Source: Folioceros fuciformis (lineage: Eukaryota; Anthocerotophyta; Anthocerotopsida; Anthocerotales). From it: DNA of 40,781 bases. A program made the translations under genes and the position numbers. Position 1 is the stretch's first letter. Each line of letters begins with the position of its first letter. The stretch lies in the NCBI GenBank assembly GCA_049999805.1, contig JBNGIO010006304.1:117260-158040 (forward strand), in the 5' to 3' direction. The notes under the pieces were generated by a model. It saw only the letters and a program-made list of their open reading frames with translations. It had not been told where the DNA came from and did no database searches. Below, piece after piece: positions 27,320-37,714 of the stretch.

Positions 27320-27707
27320 GAGTGGCGAGCAACGGAGGACATGGAGTTCTGCAGACAATTCACCATTGGGAGGTGTGACAAAAAATCTCGAGGAAGAGAA
27401 AACAAAGCTGGCCCATGAGGTAAGCCATCTAAAGAGAACGCTAAGTTTGGTGATGAATAAGCTCTACTGCCTTGAAGACTTGAGAAGCAAGCAGAAGATG
27501 GAAAAAATTGTAAATGAAATGGAATTAGATAAGGTGGTCATCCCCAAAGACTTCATTCCTAACAAGGTTATTTTGCCAACTAGAGAGTTGAAGAAACGGA
27601 AACAACTAATCTCTGATGGGAACGGAGCCAGCAACCCTCTGACTCCAGAAAATGATGTATGCCCCTCAACCGGGATCCACATGGTAAGGGAGAGGTGGTA
27701 CAAATGA
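27255..27707 (+). CDS. Hypothetical coiled-coil-like ORF fragment
   Basis: This 150-codon open frame starts inside the 48-bp minisatellite. From about residue 44 it has a heptad-like, Lys/Glu/Leu-rich segment (LEEEKTKLAHEVSHLKRTL), then a basic stretch (TRELKKRKQLISDG). I recognise no family. It lies just before the copia remnant, though on the opposite strand, so it could be a transposon-associated fragment. A degenerate continuation may follow to about 27990. It may not be translated. Confidence 0.25.
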   Translation: MIYATVGILWLRVIVLIQTQYKSGEQRRTWSSADNSPLGGVTKNLEEEKTKLAHEVSHLKRTLSLVMNKLYCLEDLRSKQKMEKIVNEMELDKVVIPKDFIPNKVILPTRELKKRKQLISDGNGASNPLTPENDVCPSTGIHMVRERWYK

Positions 27708-28059
27708 GGTGGACATGGTGACAATTTTATATCCATCTACAGTAAGGGCTCCTAGGATGCACTTTTGATAATCTCCCACTATTGGTGTGGTTGGAAGAGA
27801 TGCTAATGTGTAAAACTCTAACCAATTATATATTCTCTACAATATCTAGGGATAAGTTACACAAGGAGGCTGAAGTGGAATTGTACCAGTCCCATGACAG
27901 TGAGGGAGAATGAGAATGTGAGGAAAAAAAGTTCCTAACCAAGTCTACCTTAGAGGATGAGATTGACTCTTCTTAGGTGAAGAAGCTAGGCTATAGGAAC
28001 ATGAATTTTCTTGTGTTGTTGAAGTTACCTCCCTCACGGCGTGCAGACTTCAATTGGCA

Positions 28060-29470
28060 CTGAAAGGAACTGTAACATTTTTGGGCTCTAGCACACCTAG
28101 AGCCTCCTTGAACTGATAATGTTTTACCCTAGACAATGACTTGGTAAGTAGATCCACTGCATTTGCATCTGTAGAGATATATTTCAACTTGATTTGTCCT
28201 ATGCTTACCGCATCTTTGACAAAATGGTGATGCAGTTCTATATGCTTTGTTCTTGCATGAAACATTAGATTTTGAGCTAAGGCCAGCGTAGACTAATTGT
28301 CGTAGTAAATTATTGTGGGTTGTCATTGTGGTTGCCCCAAAGTCTACAAGTAACCTCCTAAGCGATGTGGCTTCCTTGGCTGCTTGTGTCAATGCAGAAT
28401 ATTCTGCTTCAATTGAGAAAAGAGAAATTGTAGCTTCTTTCTTTAATGACTAGGTGACCGTTCCACCGGCTAACAGAAAACAATAAGTAAACACAAACTT
28501 CTTGGTATATGAGTCTTTTGCCTAGTCAGTGTCACAATAACCTACCAAGATATGTAAGTTCTTATCATGGGTCTGGCACGTATAGGTAATCCCATAACAG
28601 CTGGTACCCTAAAGATACCTAAGAATGCGTTTTGTAGCTGACCAATGAGGACAACCTGGATCCTTGAGATACTGAGACACTGTGCTAACAACAAAGGCTA
28701 CATTTGCTCAAGTATGATTGGAGCAAAAAATTAGAGAGCCTATAGCTTAAGGGTAAGGAACTTGAGACATCTCCTCTCATTTGTTGTCTAACTGAGGGGA
28801 CTCTGACTTACTCAACTTACACCCTGCTTCTAAAGGGGTAAGAGCTGGCTTTGCATCTATAGGCTTGTATTTGAATAACATGTCATAAATATATTTCTCT
28901 TGATGAATTGCTAAGGTTCCATAATCACTATCTCATAGAAGTTGAGCACTAAGGCAGTTAGACAGCTCCCCAATGTCAACCGCGTGAAACGGCCAAATAA
29001 GAGAGCATTGACCATTTTAATTCTTGAAAGGTTAGTTGCCATAAGAATGCAGTCGTCGACATAAAGGGCTAAGATAACATAGTCAGTTTCATGTTGCAGG
29101 AGGTACACATTTGTGTCAACTGTGCTCTTCTAGAACCCAAGATCAAGTAAGAACTCATTGATATAGCAATACCAGGCACGTGGGCTTTGTTTCAACCCAT
29201 AAATTGTCTTGAGCAATGTATAGACCTAGTGCTCCTTGCCATGTATTTCATATCCTTCATGCTATTGCATGAAGATCACTTCTTCCAACTTACCATGAAG
29301 AAAGGCAGTCTTAACGTCCATCTGATGTATATACAATTTGAAGTATGCAAACATAGCGAAAAGGACTCTCAACGACTGAGCTTTGACCACTGGAGTAAAG
29401 GTATCATGATAATCTAATCTTGCAACTTGAGAAAAACTCTTGGCAACTAGACATGCCTTATACCGGGAAA
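28060..29470 (-). mobile_element. Decayed Ty1/copia retrotransposon: reverse transcriptase and RNase H
   Basis: Reading the minus strand from about 29470 down gives the copia polymerase in order: [50 protein letters not shown] and LALYVDDCILMA (YVDD catalytic motif). It continues with SIEAEYSALTQAAKEA, RTKHIELHHHFV and DANAVDLLTKSLSR (RNase H and tail). Several in-frame stops interrupt it, for example TAG at 28293-28295 where a sense codon is expected. No LTRs, gag or integrase were found nearby, so this is a truncated dead copy. Confidence 0.93.
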
Positions 29471-29499
29471 TACTGCCATTTGCCTCAGTTTTTTATTCA

Positions 29500-30295
29500 G
29501 CAACAGGCACAAGGCAAGAAGATTCGCTGTGGGGGTGCTCTTTTTGTAATGGCGCATTTTCAAGCATGGTCCTCTACTGCCTTAGCATTTCAGGAATGCC
29601 CCTTCCCTTCCATGGCTGATAACACTCATATTCTTGGGCAAGGAGTCATAGTCAAAGCAACATTTGATTTCTTCTCATTAGAGCTCTCCAAGATGGGATT
29701 GCGGGTCAAGCTATCTAAATGTAGGGTTTGGTCCCCTTTAGACATCACTCCCTCTCTAAACCCCAAACCCTCATCCATCCCTAGGTCTTCTCGAGCTCGT
29801 ATTTGATCTTGTTTAGGTAAAGGAGTGGGCTCTTGGCTTTTGGCTTGACCTTGCATCCAGGCGTTTCGAATCACACCAGCAACTTTCGCCACCGCAATAA
29901 GATTTCGCTTAGGTTTGGCCCACCCCTTGGCCTTTTCTCTCTCTACATGCAGTTGTGGGGTTGCCTTTGTCGATACAGGGTCCCAATTGGCATGTTGTTC
30001 CGTTGAGGGGCACCGCATTGCCATGCATGATGCAGTTTGGGATGTCATGTTCTCAATGGCTAGGGAGTGTGAGTTTCTTTCGTATAGAGAGCATCCATAT
30101 ACTTTGCCCAACAGGGTTTCACTTAGAGCCAACCTTTTTTTCACTAGGGGAGAACAGGTTTGTGTTGTTGATGTGGTTGTTACACATCTGGCTAGGGATT
30201 CGATTTGCAATCATATCATCATCAATCCCCCTGGTGGGGGGCAAAGGGTTGTGCAAGTGCTGAAGTCCATAAGTATTCTCCCCGACATTACATAA
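29500..30295 (+). mobile_element. Decayed non-LTR-type reverse transcriptase fragment
   Basis: One plus-strand frame reads GGALFVMAHFQAW, FPSMADNTHILGQG, ELSKMGLRVKLSKCRVWSP, two stops, then HRIAMHDAVWDVMFSMARE and VCVVDVVVTHLARDS. It resembles the late palm and C-terminal part of a reverse transcriptase family common in plant genomes, where the motif is usually ADDTHI. Here the second Asp is Asn (29621-29623), which together with the stops indicates loss of activity. Only the C-terminal portion is present. It lies head-on to the copia remnant, and one element may have inserted near the other. Confidence 0.7.
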
Positions 30296-30300
30296 CCATT

Positions 30301-31329
30301 GCTTTGCAACAAGCATTGGCCAATGAGGTTTTTAGAACAGCAACAAGCGCAGGTAGGCCTTTTGTCATTCCACATTATGACATTTTGGGAGCATTAAGTA
30401 GTTTTTGAAAATGATATCCCCTAGTAACCTCTTTTGGCTATGCTCGATTGGTCTTCCAATCTTTGGAGTAATGGGACTTTCCATCTCTTTTTTAATAATA
30501 GAAAATATCTTCCTTTCTCTGCAACTTGCTTCTTTATACAAATCCACCTACATATGTATTCATTTTCTGTGTAATATTATGCACTTTTTTCATCAACCTT
30601 ATTGCCACCATCCATTTTCTACCCACCTTTCTCATCCCACTCATTCATTCAAACCACTGGTTGGGTATTATGTTTTTTTTATTAATATATATTATATGCT
30701 ATATGATTAAAATAATTGGGTTTCAAATAATATAGATATATTTTTTATTTAGACTATAATGACCAATCTATTATGAAGACACAAAGATTCTCTAGGACAC
30801 ACTTGTTTATGGCATCTTTGCAAATGGTGTGCGCAAGTACTATGGGTAGGATGCTAGAGTGCTTAATGCAGTGCCCATCTCAATATATTCTCTTGGTCTT
30901 TCTTCCCTCCTTCCTTCTTGTGGTGATTATAGTGAAAAAGAGAAGGTAAAGTCATGATAATTTTTTATAGGATAATAGAGACTTCATTACAATAAGGAAG
31001 GAAGAGAAGAACACATCTCAAGAGACATGGTTGCTTCCTTGCAATTCCCTGCCACATCCAGCATGGCTGACAAGAGAAACCTCTTGTTGAAAACTCATAT
31101 ATTTTAAAGTAGTCCATAAAAGTAAATATCGACTTCAAATCCCCACTTCAAGGAGATGCATGAGCCATCACAATGTAGAAACGGGTTAGGAATTCTTGAG
31201 TTAGTTAGTTAGACGGCTGTGTGTGTCCCGGTGGCCAAGAATCCAGGGTACGTTGGTGCAGCGAGCACAAGGTGGGTGCGACAGCGTAGATGGTCTAAAT
31301 GGTCGTTGTGGTGGGTGAAGTGAGGAGGA
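30301..31329. other. AT-rich intergenic region upstream of IFT54
   Basis: No gene is recognised. The sequence is AT-rich with pyrimidine tracts and changes to mixed composition from about 31200. The last 100-200 bp probably hold the IFT54 5' UTR and promoter. Confidence 0.5.
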
Positions 31330-33198
31330 ATGGAGTACTGGGTGGCGACGCAGACCGTGCTACAAGGAGGAGAAAAAGCGATAGTGGGCAAGCCCAAATT
31401 GACAGATGCACTTCTGCGCAAGCCTCCTTTCCGCTTTTTGCACGACATCGTGTCGGAAGTGACTCGCCAAACAGGCTTTGCCAAGGATTTGTTCATCGGG
31501 CCGGAGTTTGTGTCTGCCAACATCAAGGACAAGGAGGCTAAAGTGAGCTACTTGACCAAGATCATCAACTGCGTGGGACTGTGCCTCAATGCGCATGTCC
31601 CAGCCCGGCCCCTCAAGATTGTGGCGGGCCTGGAGGCGGAGCAGACAAACATCTTCCTCCAGATGCTAGCTGCGGCCACCACACTGGATGGGGAAACTCA
31701 GCATGATGCGGTGCTCCGCACCTTGGCAGGCGAGCAGATGCCCTCATCCTCTGCCAAGGGCGCAACTGACTGGATTTCCAGGCTCAAGATACTGCTAGTC
31801 TCCCAGCACGCCAGCAGAAACTCATCCGCATGCCCATCTCCAACTCCGACTCTTCAGCCCACGCCTACAGCTGACATCCCGGCCCCGACGCCCTCCATCT
31901 CCCCCACCAGGAAAGCACCCTCCGATGGTCCCAATGCCGCCATGACACCACCTTCTTCTGCCGCGGCCAAGGCCGCCAATCACCGGGCTGCGGAGGTTAC
32001 GCAGCAGCCATCCCAAGCCCCTGGTAGTAACACCATCTTGCCAAAGGCTGCTAAGAATCGTTATGGTCCAGGGAAGCCCGCGTGTGGGACCGGCACCGGG
32101 TCCGGGCCCGGGCCCGGGCCTGCGCCGGGGGCCAAGGACCCCTACGCTGATATCCTGGCGAGGAAGCCCAGCGGAAGGATCAAGGATAATAGCAAGGAGC
32201 AGCAAATTAGGGCGCCTCCCGTTGATGAAGCAGGGGCTCCAAATGTAAATGCCAAACCAAAAACGAGCACGCCTGCAAATGCAATCAGTAATCAGAGCCA
32301 GGGCATCCCTGTACCTGCGTTGGAGGAGGTTATCTCGGCGTGTGCCAGCGGCAGCATCCGGTCCAGTACCGCATTCAAGAACGCTTCCAGGGAGCTCCTG
32401 GAAACCAAAAACGCGGCGGAGGAAGCATGCATCAACACTCCTGCTCCCACTCCTCCCTCTCTGGCCACCAGCATGGTATCGCATCAGGAGCGGCCTCAGT
32501 CCGCCAGATTAGGCCCGCCTAAGCTGCCCGCCAGCGTGCTTCCTGCCGACTGCAGAGGCCCCACCCCGGACAGGCCTCCTTCTGCCGCGGCAGGTGGCAA
32601 GGACGTGAAAAAGCCCAACATTCTCTTGGACGCGTCGTCGGACGATGAGGAAAGTGAGCCGCTTCTGCTGCCAGCGCCGAGCTTGCACGAAGCGCTTGCC
32701 ACGTCCATGGAGGGGCCAGGAAAGCTGGTGAGAGACATTTTGGAGGCCAAACGGGAGATGCAAGGGGAGATGAGCCCCGCCGAACAGGAGACCGGCATCA
32801 TCCTTGGCAGCATAGTCGGGACTGAGGTCTCCAGGAAGGAAGAGGCTTTGTCCAAGCAGGATGAAATACAAAAGATGAGGGAAGCTGTGCAAATGCTGTG
32901 TCAAGCCACCAATCCTTTGGGCAAGTGCATGGACAGCCTGCAGGAGGACGCGGAAATTATGGCCAAGGAGCACCAGCATTGGATCAAAGAATACCAAACA
33001 TACAGCGTCCAGCGTCACCAGGAACGCAGGATCACCGAGGATTTGCTGCAAGCTGAGGCTTCTCGCATCACGGAGCTTGAAGAGGAAATTAGACAGCAAC
33101 GCCATCACATCTTTTGTGTTAGGGGTCAGATCTTGAGGAATGAGGAGAAGATCCAGGGCATGCTGGGAATGGTGAGCACCAGAGTCTCAACAAGGTGA
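31330..33198 (+). CDS. IFT54: Intraflagellar transport protein 54 (TRAF3IP1 / MIP-T3 / DYF-11)
   Basis: One uninterrupted frame of 622 residues. IFT54 is an IFT-B peripheral subunit needed to build cilia; its N-terminal calponin-homology-like domain binds tubulin. Residues 28-41 (LLRKPPFRFLHDIV), IKDKEAKVSYLTKII (66-80) and the RPLKIVAGLEAEQTN segment match this domain (about 1-130). Residues 140-490 are low-complexity and Pro/Ala/Ser-rich. The C terminus (about 500-622) is the conserved MIP-T3 coiled coil: QMLCQATNPLGKCMDSLQED and later GQILRNEEKIQGML. Both conserved ends are intact. The Lys/Glu-rich middle of animal IFT54 is not seen. The gene has no intron, unlike its neighbours. In land plants cilia occur only on sperm, so a role in spermatogenesis is inferred. 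Confidence 0.94.
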   Translation: MEYWVATQTVLQGGEKAIVGKPKLTDALLRKPPFRFLHDIVSEVTRQTGFAKDLFIGPEFVSANIKDKEAKVSYLTKIINCVGLCLNAHVPARPLKIVAGLEAEQTNIFLQMLAAATTLDGETQHDAVLRTLAGEQMPSSSAKGATDWISRLKILLVSQHASRNSSACPSPTPTLQPTPTADIPAPTPSISPTRKAPSDGPNAAMTPPSSAAAKAANHRAAEVTQQPSQAPGSNTILPKAAKNRYGPGKPACGTGTGSGPGPGPAPGAKDPYADILARKPSGRIKDNSKEQQIRAPPVDEAGAPNVNAKPKTSTPANAISNQSQGIPVPALEEVISACASGSIRSSTAFKNASRELLETKNAAEEACINTPAPTPPSLATSMVSHQERPQSARLGPPKLPASVLPADCRGPTPDRPPSAAAGGKDVKKPNILLDASSDDEESEPLLLPAPSLHEALATSMEGPGKLVRDILEAKREMQGEMSPAEQETGIILGSIVGTEVSRKEEALSKQDEIQKMREAVQMLCQATNPLGKCMDSLQEDAEIMAKEHQHWIKEYQTYSVQRHQERRITEDLLQAEASRITELEEEIRQQRHHIFCVRGQILRNEEKIQGMLGMVSTRVSTR

Positions 33199-33280
33199 GA
33201 TTCTTTCAGTTGCAAGAGGAAAAAATGTTCACAAAAATAAATTAATAATAAAATGTTACAACTTATCCCCTTGACGTCGT

Positions 33281-33354
33281 GGCCTGTTAGCTCAGTTGGT
33301 TAGAGCGTCGTGCTAATAACGCGAAGGTCGCAGGTTCGAAACCTGCACAGGCCA
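33281..33354 (+). tRNA. trnI-AAU: tRNA-Ile (anticodon AAU)
   Basis: A complete 74-nt cloverleaf. The acceptor stem ggcctgt pairs with acaggcc, discriminator A. The D arm is gctc-agttggtta-gagc. The anticodon stem tcgtg pairs with cgcga around the loop ctaataa, giving anticodon AAT. The T arm is gcagg-ttcgaaa-cctgc. There is no intron and no encoded CCA. It is eukaryotic nuclear type, with adenosine at position 34 expected to be deaminated to inosine to read Ile codons AUU, AUC and AUA. It begins 82 bp after the IFT54 stop codon. Confidence 0.97.
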
Positions 33355-33687
33355 CTGTTTCGTCGATAATAGTTTTGGGCAATGACCCATTTTCCAACGA
33401 CCTTGTCCATATGGGCATTTTACAGAAAAGGCTGGGATCCTAACTCTCCCACAAGATACAAATTCACACGACCATGTCTCATAAGCAATATTATACATAA
33501 CCATATGTCCACTTGTTGTTTGTGGAAATGGTTTAAGGTCCATCTCCTGGTAATTTCCTCACACATGGTCTGAGGTGTGAGGAGGGCACCTGACAGTGCT
33601 CCTACAAGCCTAAAAGGGGCAGGCAGTCCAAGACAAATGTAGTGTCTGCCAGCTCGGTGAAATGTGTAGTTCGATTGAAGGCAAAAG

Positions 33688-36643
33688 TTGCCGGGGCCCG
33701 AGACAGCGGGGTTGGAGCTTGGATATGCAGCGCGGGGTGTGGCCATCGATACAGTCAATTTCCAGAGCCTGGAGTCTGCACAGTGGGCCCTGGTCATATC
33801 GGCTGAGCCACACGCTATGTACATGTATATCCTGGAGGGCTCAGGCGACAACCACCCCTTAGCCTCTCTTCTGTCTGTTGAGCTCACGGTAACAAACTGT
33901 TGCTCCTGTCCAGAACTCAGATTGTTACGTTGACATAGGGGGGTCGAACTCGTCCTTCTTATTATTCCAGACATGCAGCTCAGTGCAGCTAAGCGGAGAG
34001 CTTGCAAAAGTGTTGGAATGTGGCAAGGGACACCACATTCACTTTGCGGACACCCTCACGGTGTGTTATGTCTTTTTGCAGGGTGCTGGGTCCGAAACAT
34101 GCCAGGTACATGGCCAGTCCATCTGATGAAACTTGATTATTGTGCGTTTCTGGGCCCTCGCTCGGCCAGGTCGGTGTCGGTAACGTCCAGTGTGTTGAGC
34201 TGGTGCTGGTGAGCGGTCGTGAAAGCAGGGGATGCTTGCCATCAACGGGCCAACCTTTCGCAGTTGCTGGCTGAATGGACTAGCCTGCAGAGTTTCCTCC
34301 CTAGAGCAGCCTGCAGAGTTTCCTCCGTAGAGCAGCCTGCAGAGTTTCCTCCCTAGAGCAGCCTGCAAAGCTTCTTCATTGCTACGGATCCGTGACACTA
34401 CCGAACCAGCTGCATCTGCCTGGTTCATGATGAACTGGAAAGGGCCGCATATGAATCCAAAGTACAGCTCGCCTTCCACATCCAGCTCATGCACATCGCA
34501 CCATCCCACCTTCTAGATGCCTTTTCAAGAGCTCCCTAGGTGTGCCACCAACATTGCTCTTCTCGCAGGCAGCAGCCAGCACTCTCCGCTCTCAGTTTAA
34601 CGTGGCTGGATTACAGCACACAACCTGCGGAGTCACGGGTGTGAACTTGGGATAGGCACTGACGTCAAGTCCTGGACAGGAGGTGCGAAAACGGAGACAA
34701 GGGTCCCTGCCTAACTTGCCCTGTGATTGGAGGAACGTGCATCCTCTGACACTTGATGCTGGACAAGGGTATGCGAACCTGAATGTGATTTGAGGGCATG
34801 CCGTGCCGGGCACCTCGGTGGGTCCCCGGACACGGCAGCAATCAAGGCAACAGCGCAGCGGGGACGGACAACGGGGGCAGGGCTTCTGAAGTGGATGGGC
34901 CCTTTGGTAACGGCGTGCCTGACGGGCTGTGATGAGGCTTCATTGAGAAGCACTTGCAAGCGCTTGTGAAAGTTGTGATCATCCAATGTGGGCAGAAAGC
35001 ACTTGGTATCGTCCCTTCGTTTCCAGGACCAACGTCAGCGTCTTTCCTCCTTCCCTCCTCTTCAGCCTTGCTTCGCCTCACCTCCCGTTCAGGTGGTATG
35101 TACGAGCTGTCTGTCACACACCTCCAGGTTCTTGTTGGCTCTTGCCCTGAAGAGAGTAGATTCGGTGTACTGAGCGAGGGACGCAGCAGGCAGGCCTTGG
35201 CACTGTGCCGTCAGGGGCTCACGAGCTCTAATGGTATCTTCGTCAGTGGCACTGGCTACTGCAGCCTGCAGGCGAGTAAATAAGAGCTTGCGAGTCACAT
35301 GTGCTGTTCCTCACTCAGAGCAAGAACCTGATGAGCTGCACCCGGGCCCTGGTGAGATTCCTGATGGCAACGGTGGCTCGTTGCCGCAGTCAGACGCAGC
35401 AGTGGAGGTCCTCCGGGGGCCCTTCGCGGTCCCGGCCTACAGTGGATGAGATCATAAAGCGAGCTGGTGGGCGACTTCATAGCCCTGCTCGGCCCCACGG
35501 TTTTTCTGACTTTTGTGGTTGTTGCAGATTTTGGAGGGACAGCCAGGTGCAAGCACACAGGTGCACTAGCACACATGTGGCAACATTCGCTCCCCTCTCC
35601 CTGCCGGCAGTGAGAGAGATAGCATCTCTGCCTTGCGGATTCTGATCCAAATCAGTCACCGTGACGAAGTAGGTGATGGCCAAATTCGAATCGACTCCAA
35701 TTTGCACAACTCTTGTGCCAGTCCTTCCAGTGGAGAGGACAGAGCGCGATCCATGAGGCTAATCCAGCTGTGGAATTCTTTTGCTTTCCAATCAACCAAG
35801 CTTGAGGAAAGCAAGCACAAGCCTCTCCCGGTTTCCTGTGAAGCAGGCTGGGAAATTGGCTAGCGTACAGAACACTGCACTCGGCGATCTGGCCTTTAGT
35901 GAAAAAGTGACTGCGCCAGTACTCAAATGGGCTCAAGTGATGAGACTGGAAAAGAATGAAAAAGCACGCTTGCTACAGTCATTGCCTCCCAACTAGGCCC
36001 TACCGTCAGCAAACCTGCCTTTTGTTTGAATTTTTCTTTTACAGAGACGACAACATCACATCGGCGTTGGTCCTTGAAGATGGAACACAATTCGGGGTTA
36101 CTGTTGACATCACCTGCGAGGACCATCCGCTGAGCTTGTCCTTGTCACAGACCCTTCGTCAGCAGCAGTGATCAATCAATACATGAGCGCTCTTTCCTTG
36201 TCTATTGCAGTCCTCCCACAGCAGTTGCTATTTCTACAACGTCCATCTTGGTAACAGGTGCGTCTGACACAATTGCTTCCGTAGTGCATGCAGCACTCAG
36301 GAGATCTATAAGCAAGCTCAAATGACTTGGTGTTCTGTTCGAGCACTGCACTCTATGCGCTGACCTGTCTGCCTTGACGGGGTAGGGATAGGTGCCATGG
36401 GTGCTCCTCCCGAGCACCACAGTAGTATGCAGTCTTTGCTGTGCGGACAAGTGGAGCCTGCCCTCTTTACAAGGTTACTTTGACATACAAACAAGTCTGG
36501 AAATTGAAGGAACTGTCCCCTCTTCGGAAGTTAGGGTTCTTCCGCACCAGCCCTCGACAGTGGTGCTGGATTCATGCGGTCAAGGCATCTCCTGTCTAGA
36601 AGGTCATCTGGGACGACTTGTCTTTCCATCAACGGGGCTTTAG
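33688..36643 (+). other. Unidentified region with exon-like segments
   Basis: No protein family is recognised. Several plus-strand segments look coding and are bordered by splice-like sites. About 33714-33890 encodes VAIDTVNFQSLESAQWALVI and ends at a gtaaca donor. From about 33972, after an attattccag acceptor, comes SSVQLSGELAKVLECGKGHH. About 34661-34769 encodes QGSLPNLPCDWRNVHPLTLD. From about 36043, after tttcttttacag, comes DDNITSALVLEDGTQFGVTV. A last piece ends with a stop at 36643 (VRVLPHQPSTVVLDSCGQGI). The pieces do not join into one open frame, stops fall between some of them, and minus-strand frames are open too. This could be an unrecognised multi-exon gene, a decayed one, or chance. 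Confidence 0.3.
34282..34381. repeat. 26-bp minisatellite, about four copies
   Basis: Units starting at 34282, 34308, 34334 and 34360 read agcctgcagagtttcctcc followed by (c/g)tagagc; the last is diverged. The period is not a multiple of three, which argues against coding here. Confidence 0.9.
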
Positions 36644-37714
36644 CAAGCAAGCACAGGACACACACATTAAAACGAGCAACAAACCTCACCTTCCACAAGT
36701 CCGACTGATGCAGATATTATGATTAGAGTACGAGGACTTATACACCCTAAATGGTTCTCATGGTTTATTCTTGGGATCTGAGAAATCTTGATCCTCGGAG
36801 TCAGTTCCTCAATTCATGCATAAACATGGATACACGGGTCCCGGACACGATCTTATCCTAGTTCCTGTAACCATATCGTGTGACCTTGCACAGCAGTTGA
36901 TTGTTCCTCTTCTGCTTGTCGTTACTGGGAATATGTCTCGCTCTTCGCGTCCTCCCATGTTATGTACTTCGTGAATTGTTTACGCTACAAGGCGAATCTT
37001 GTTGATGTCCAAGTTTTGGGCTCCCCCTCATCAAGCAGCTCTGGGATGAGGATTCGCCGTCTTGGACCTGCGCCTGACCTGTAAGACTCCGGTAAGACTC
37101 CAACCGCCTCGGGAGTATCAAACTTCACTGCTCCGTGACCATAGCCCAGCCCAGTATTTATGACACCCGGGCAAGCCTTTCCTCTACTTTTGGCGGGACC
37201 CGGCCGTTCAGGGTAGGGGACCGATATTGGGTTCGCAGAGTGAATGATTCGACATGCACTAACCGGATCTAAGAGACAACGACTAGATAGTTGAGAGGTG
37301 AGAATCTTTCCGTTGCTCAGGCTTGTTAGTTAGCTCTACCGTCGAAGTAGGCAACATCCTCAACTGAATTGTGTGGGAATCAGAATCATCCGCCAGCGAA
37401 CTCCAACCATGAAAGGCAACATCCTCAACTGAATTGTGTGGGAATCAGAATCATCTGCCAGCGAACTCCAACCATGAAAGGCAACATCCTCAACTGAATT
37501 GTGTGGGAATCAGAATCATACTCCAACCATGAAAGGCAACATATTCACTTTGAGTTTGGTTTCAAGATCAAGATCGATTTCAACCACCCAGGAGAAGCCT
37601 GATTAGCGTCTTCACACCGAAGATATTTCACGCTCATAAATCCTTGCAGAGGGCAGAGGAAGATTGTGCTGCATTTACCAGACAAAATTGCACTGACACC
37701 TGATTCGGGGTCCA
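36644..37714. other. Intergenic region before the MnmE 3' end
   Basis: No gene is recognised. It contains a 65-bp tandem repeat (37349-37545). Because MnmE is on the minus strand, the right-hand part is expected to include its 3' UTR. Confidence 0.55.
37349..37545. repeat. 65-bp tandem repeat, three copies
   Basis: Units start at 37349, 37414 and 37479 with aggcaacatcctcaactgaa. The third lacks about 10 bp in its second half. A partial fourth start (aggcaacatattc) follows at 37534. Confidence 0.95.

Noticed and set aside
32509-33108. 199-codon minus-strand open frame
   Set aside because: It is an antisense shadow of the IFT54 gene, whose sense frame has clear conserved domains.
36043-36171. 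Possible carbamoyl-phosphate synthase small-chain start (LVLEDGT)
   Set aside because: Only the short LVLEDGT string fits; the next residues lack the expected Gly-rich continuation and the glutaminase motifs are absent.
33688-36643. Assignment of the unidentified region to a nuclear-pore or Ig-repeat protein
   Set aside because: The feel of the segments suggested beta-rich repeats, but no specific motif could be matched.
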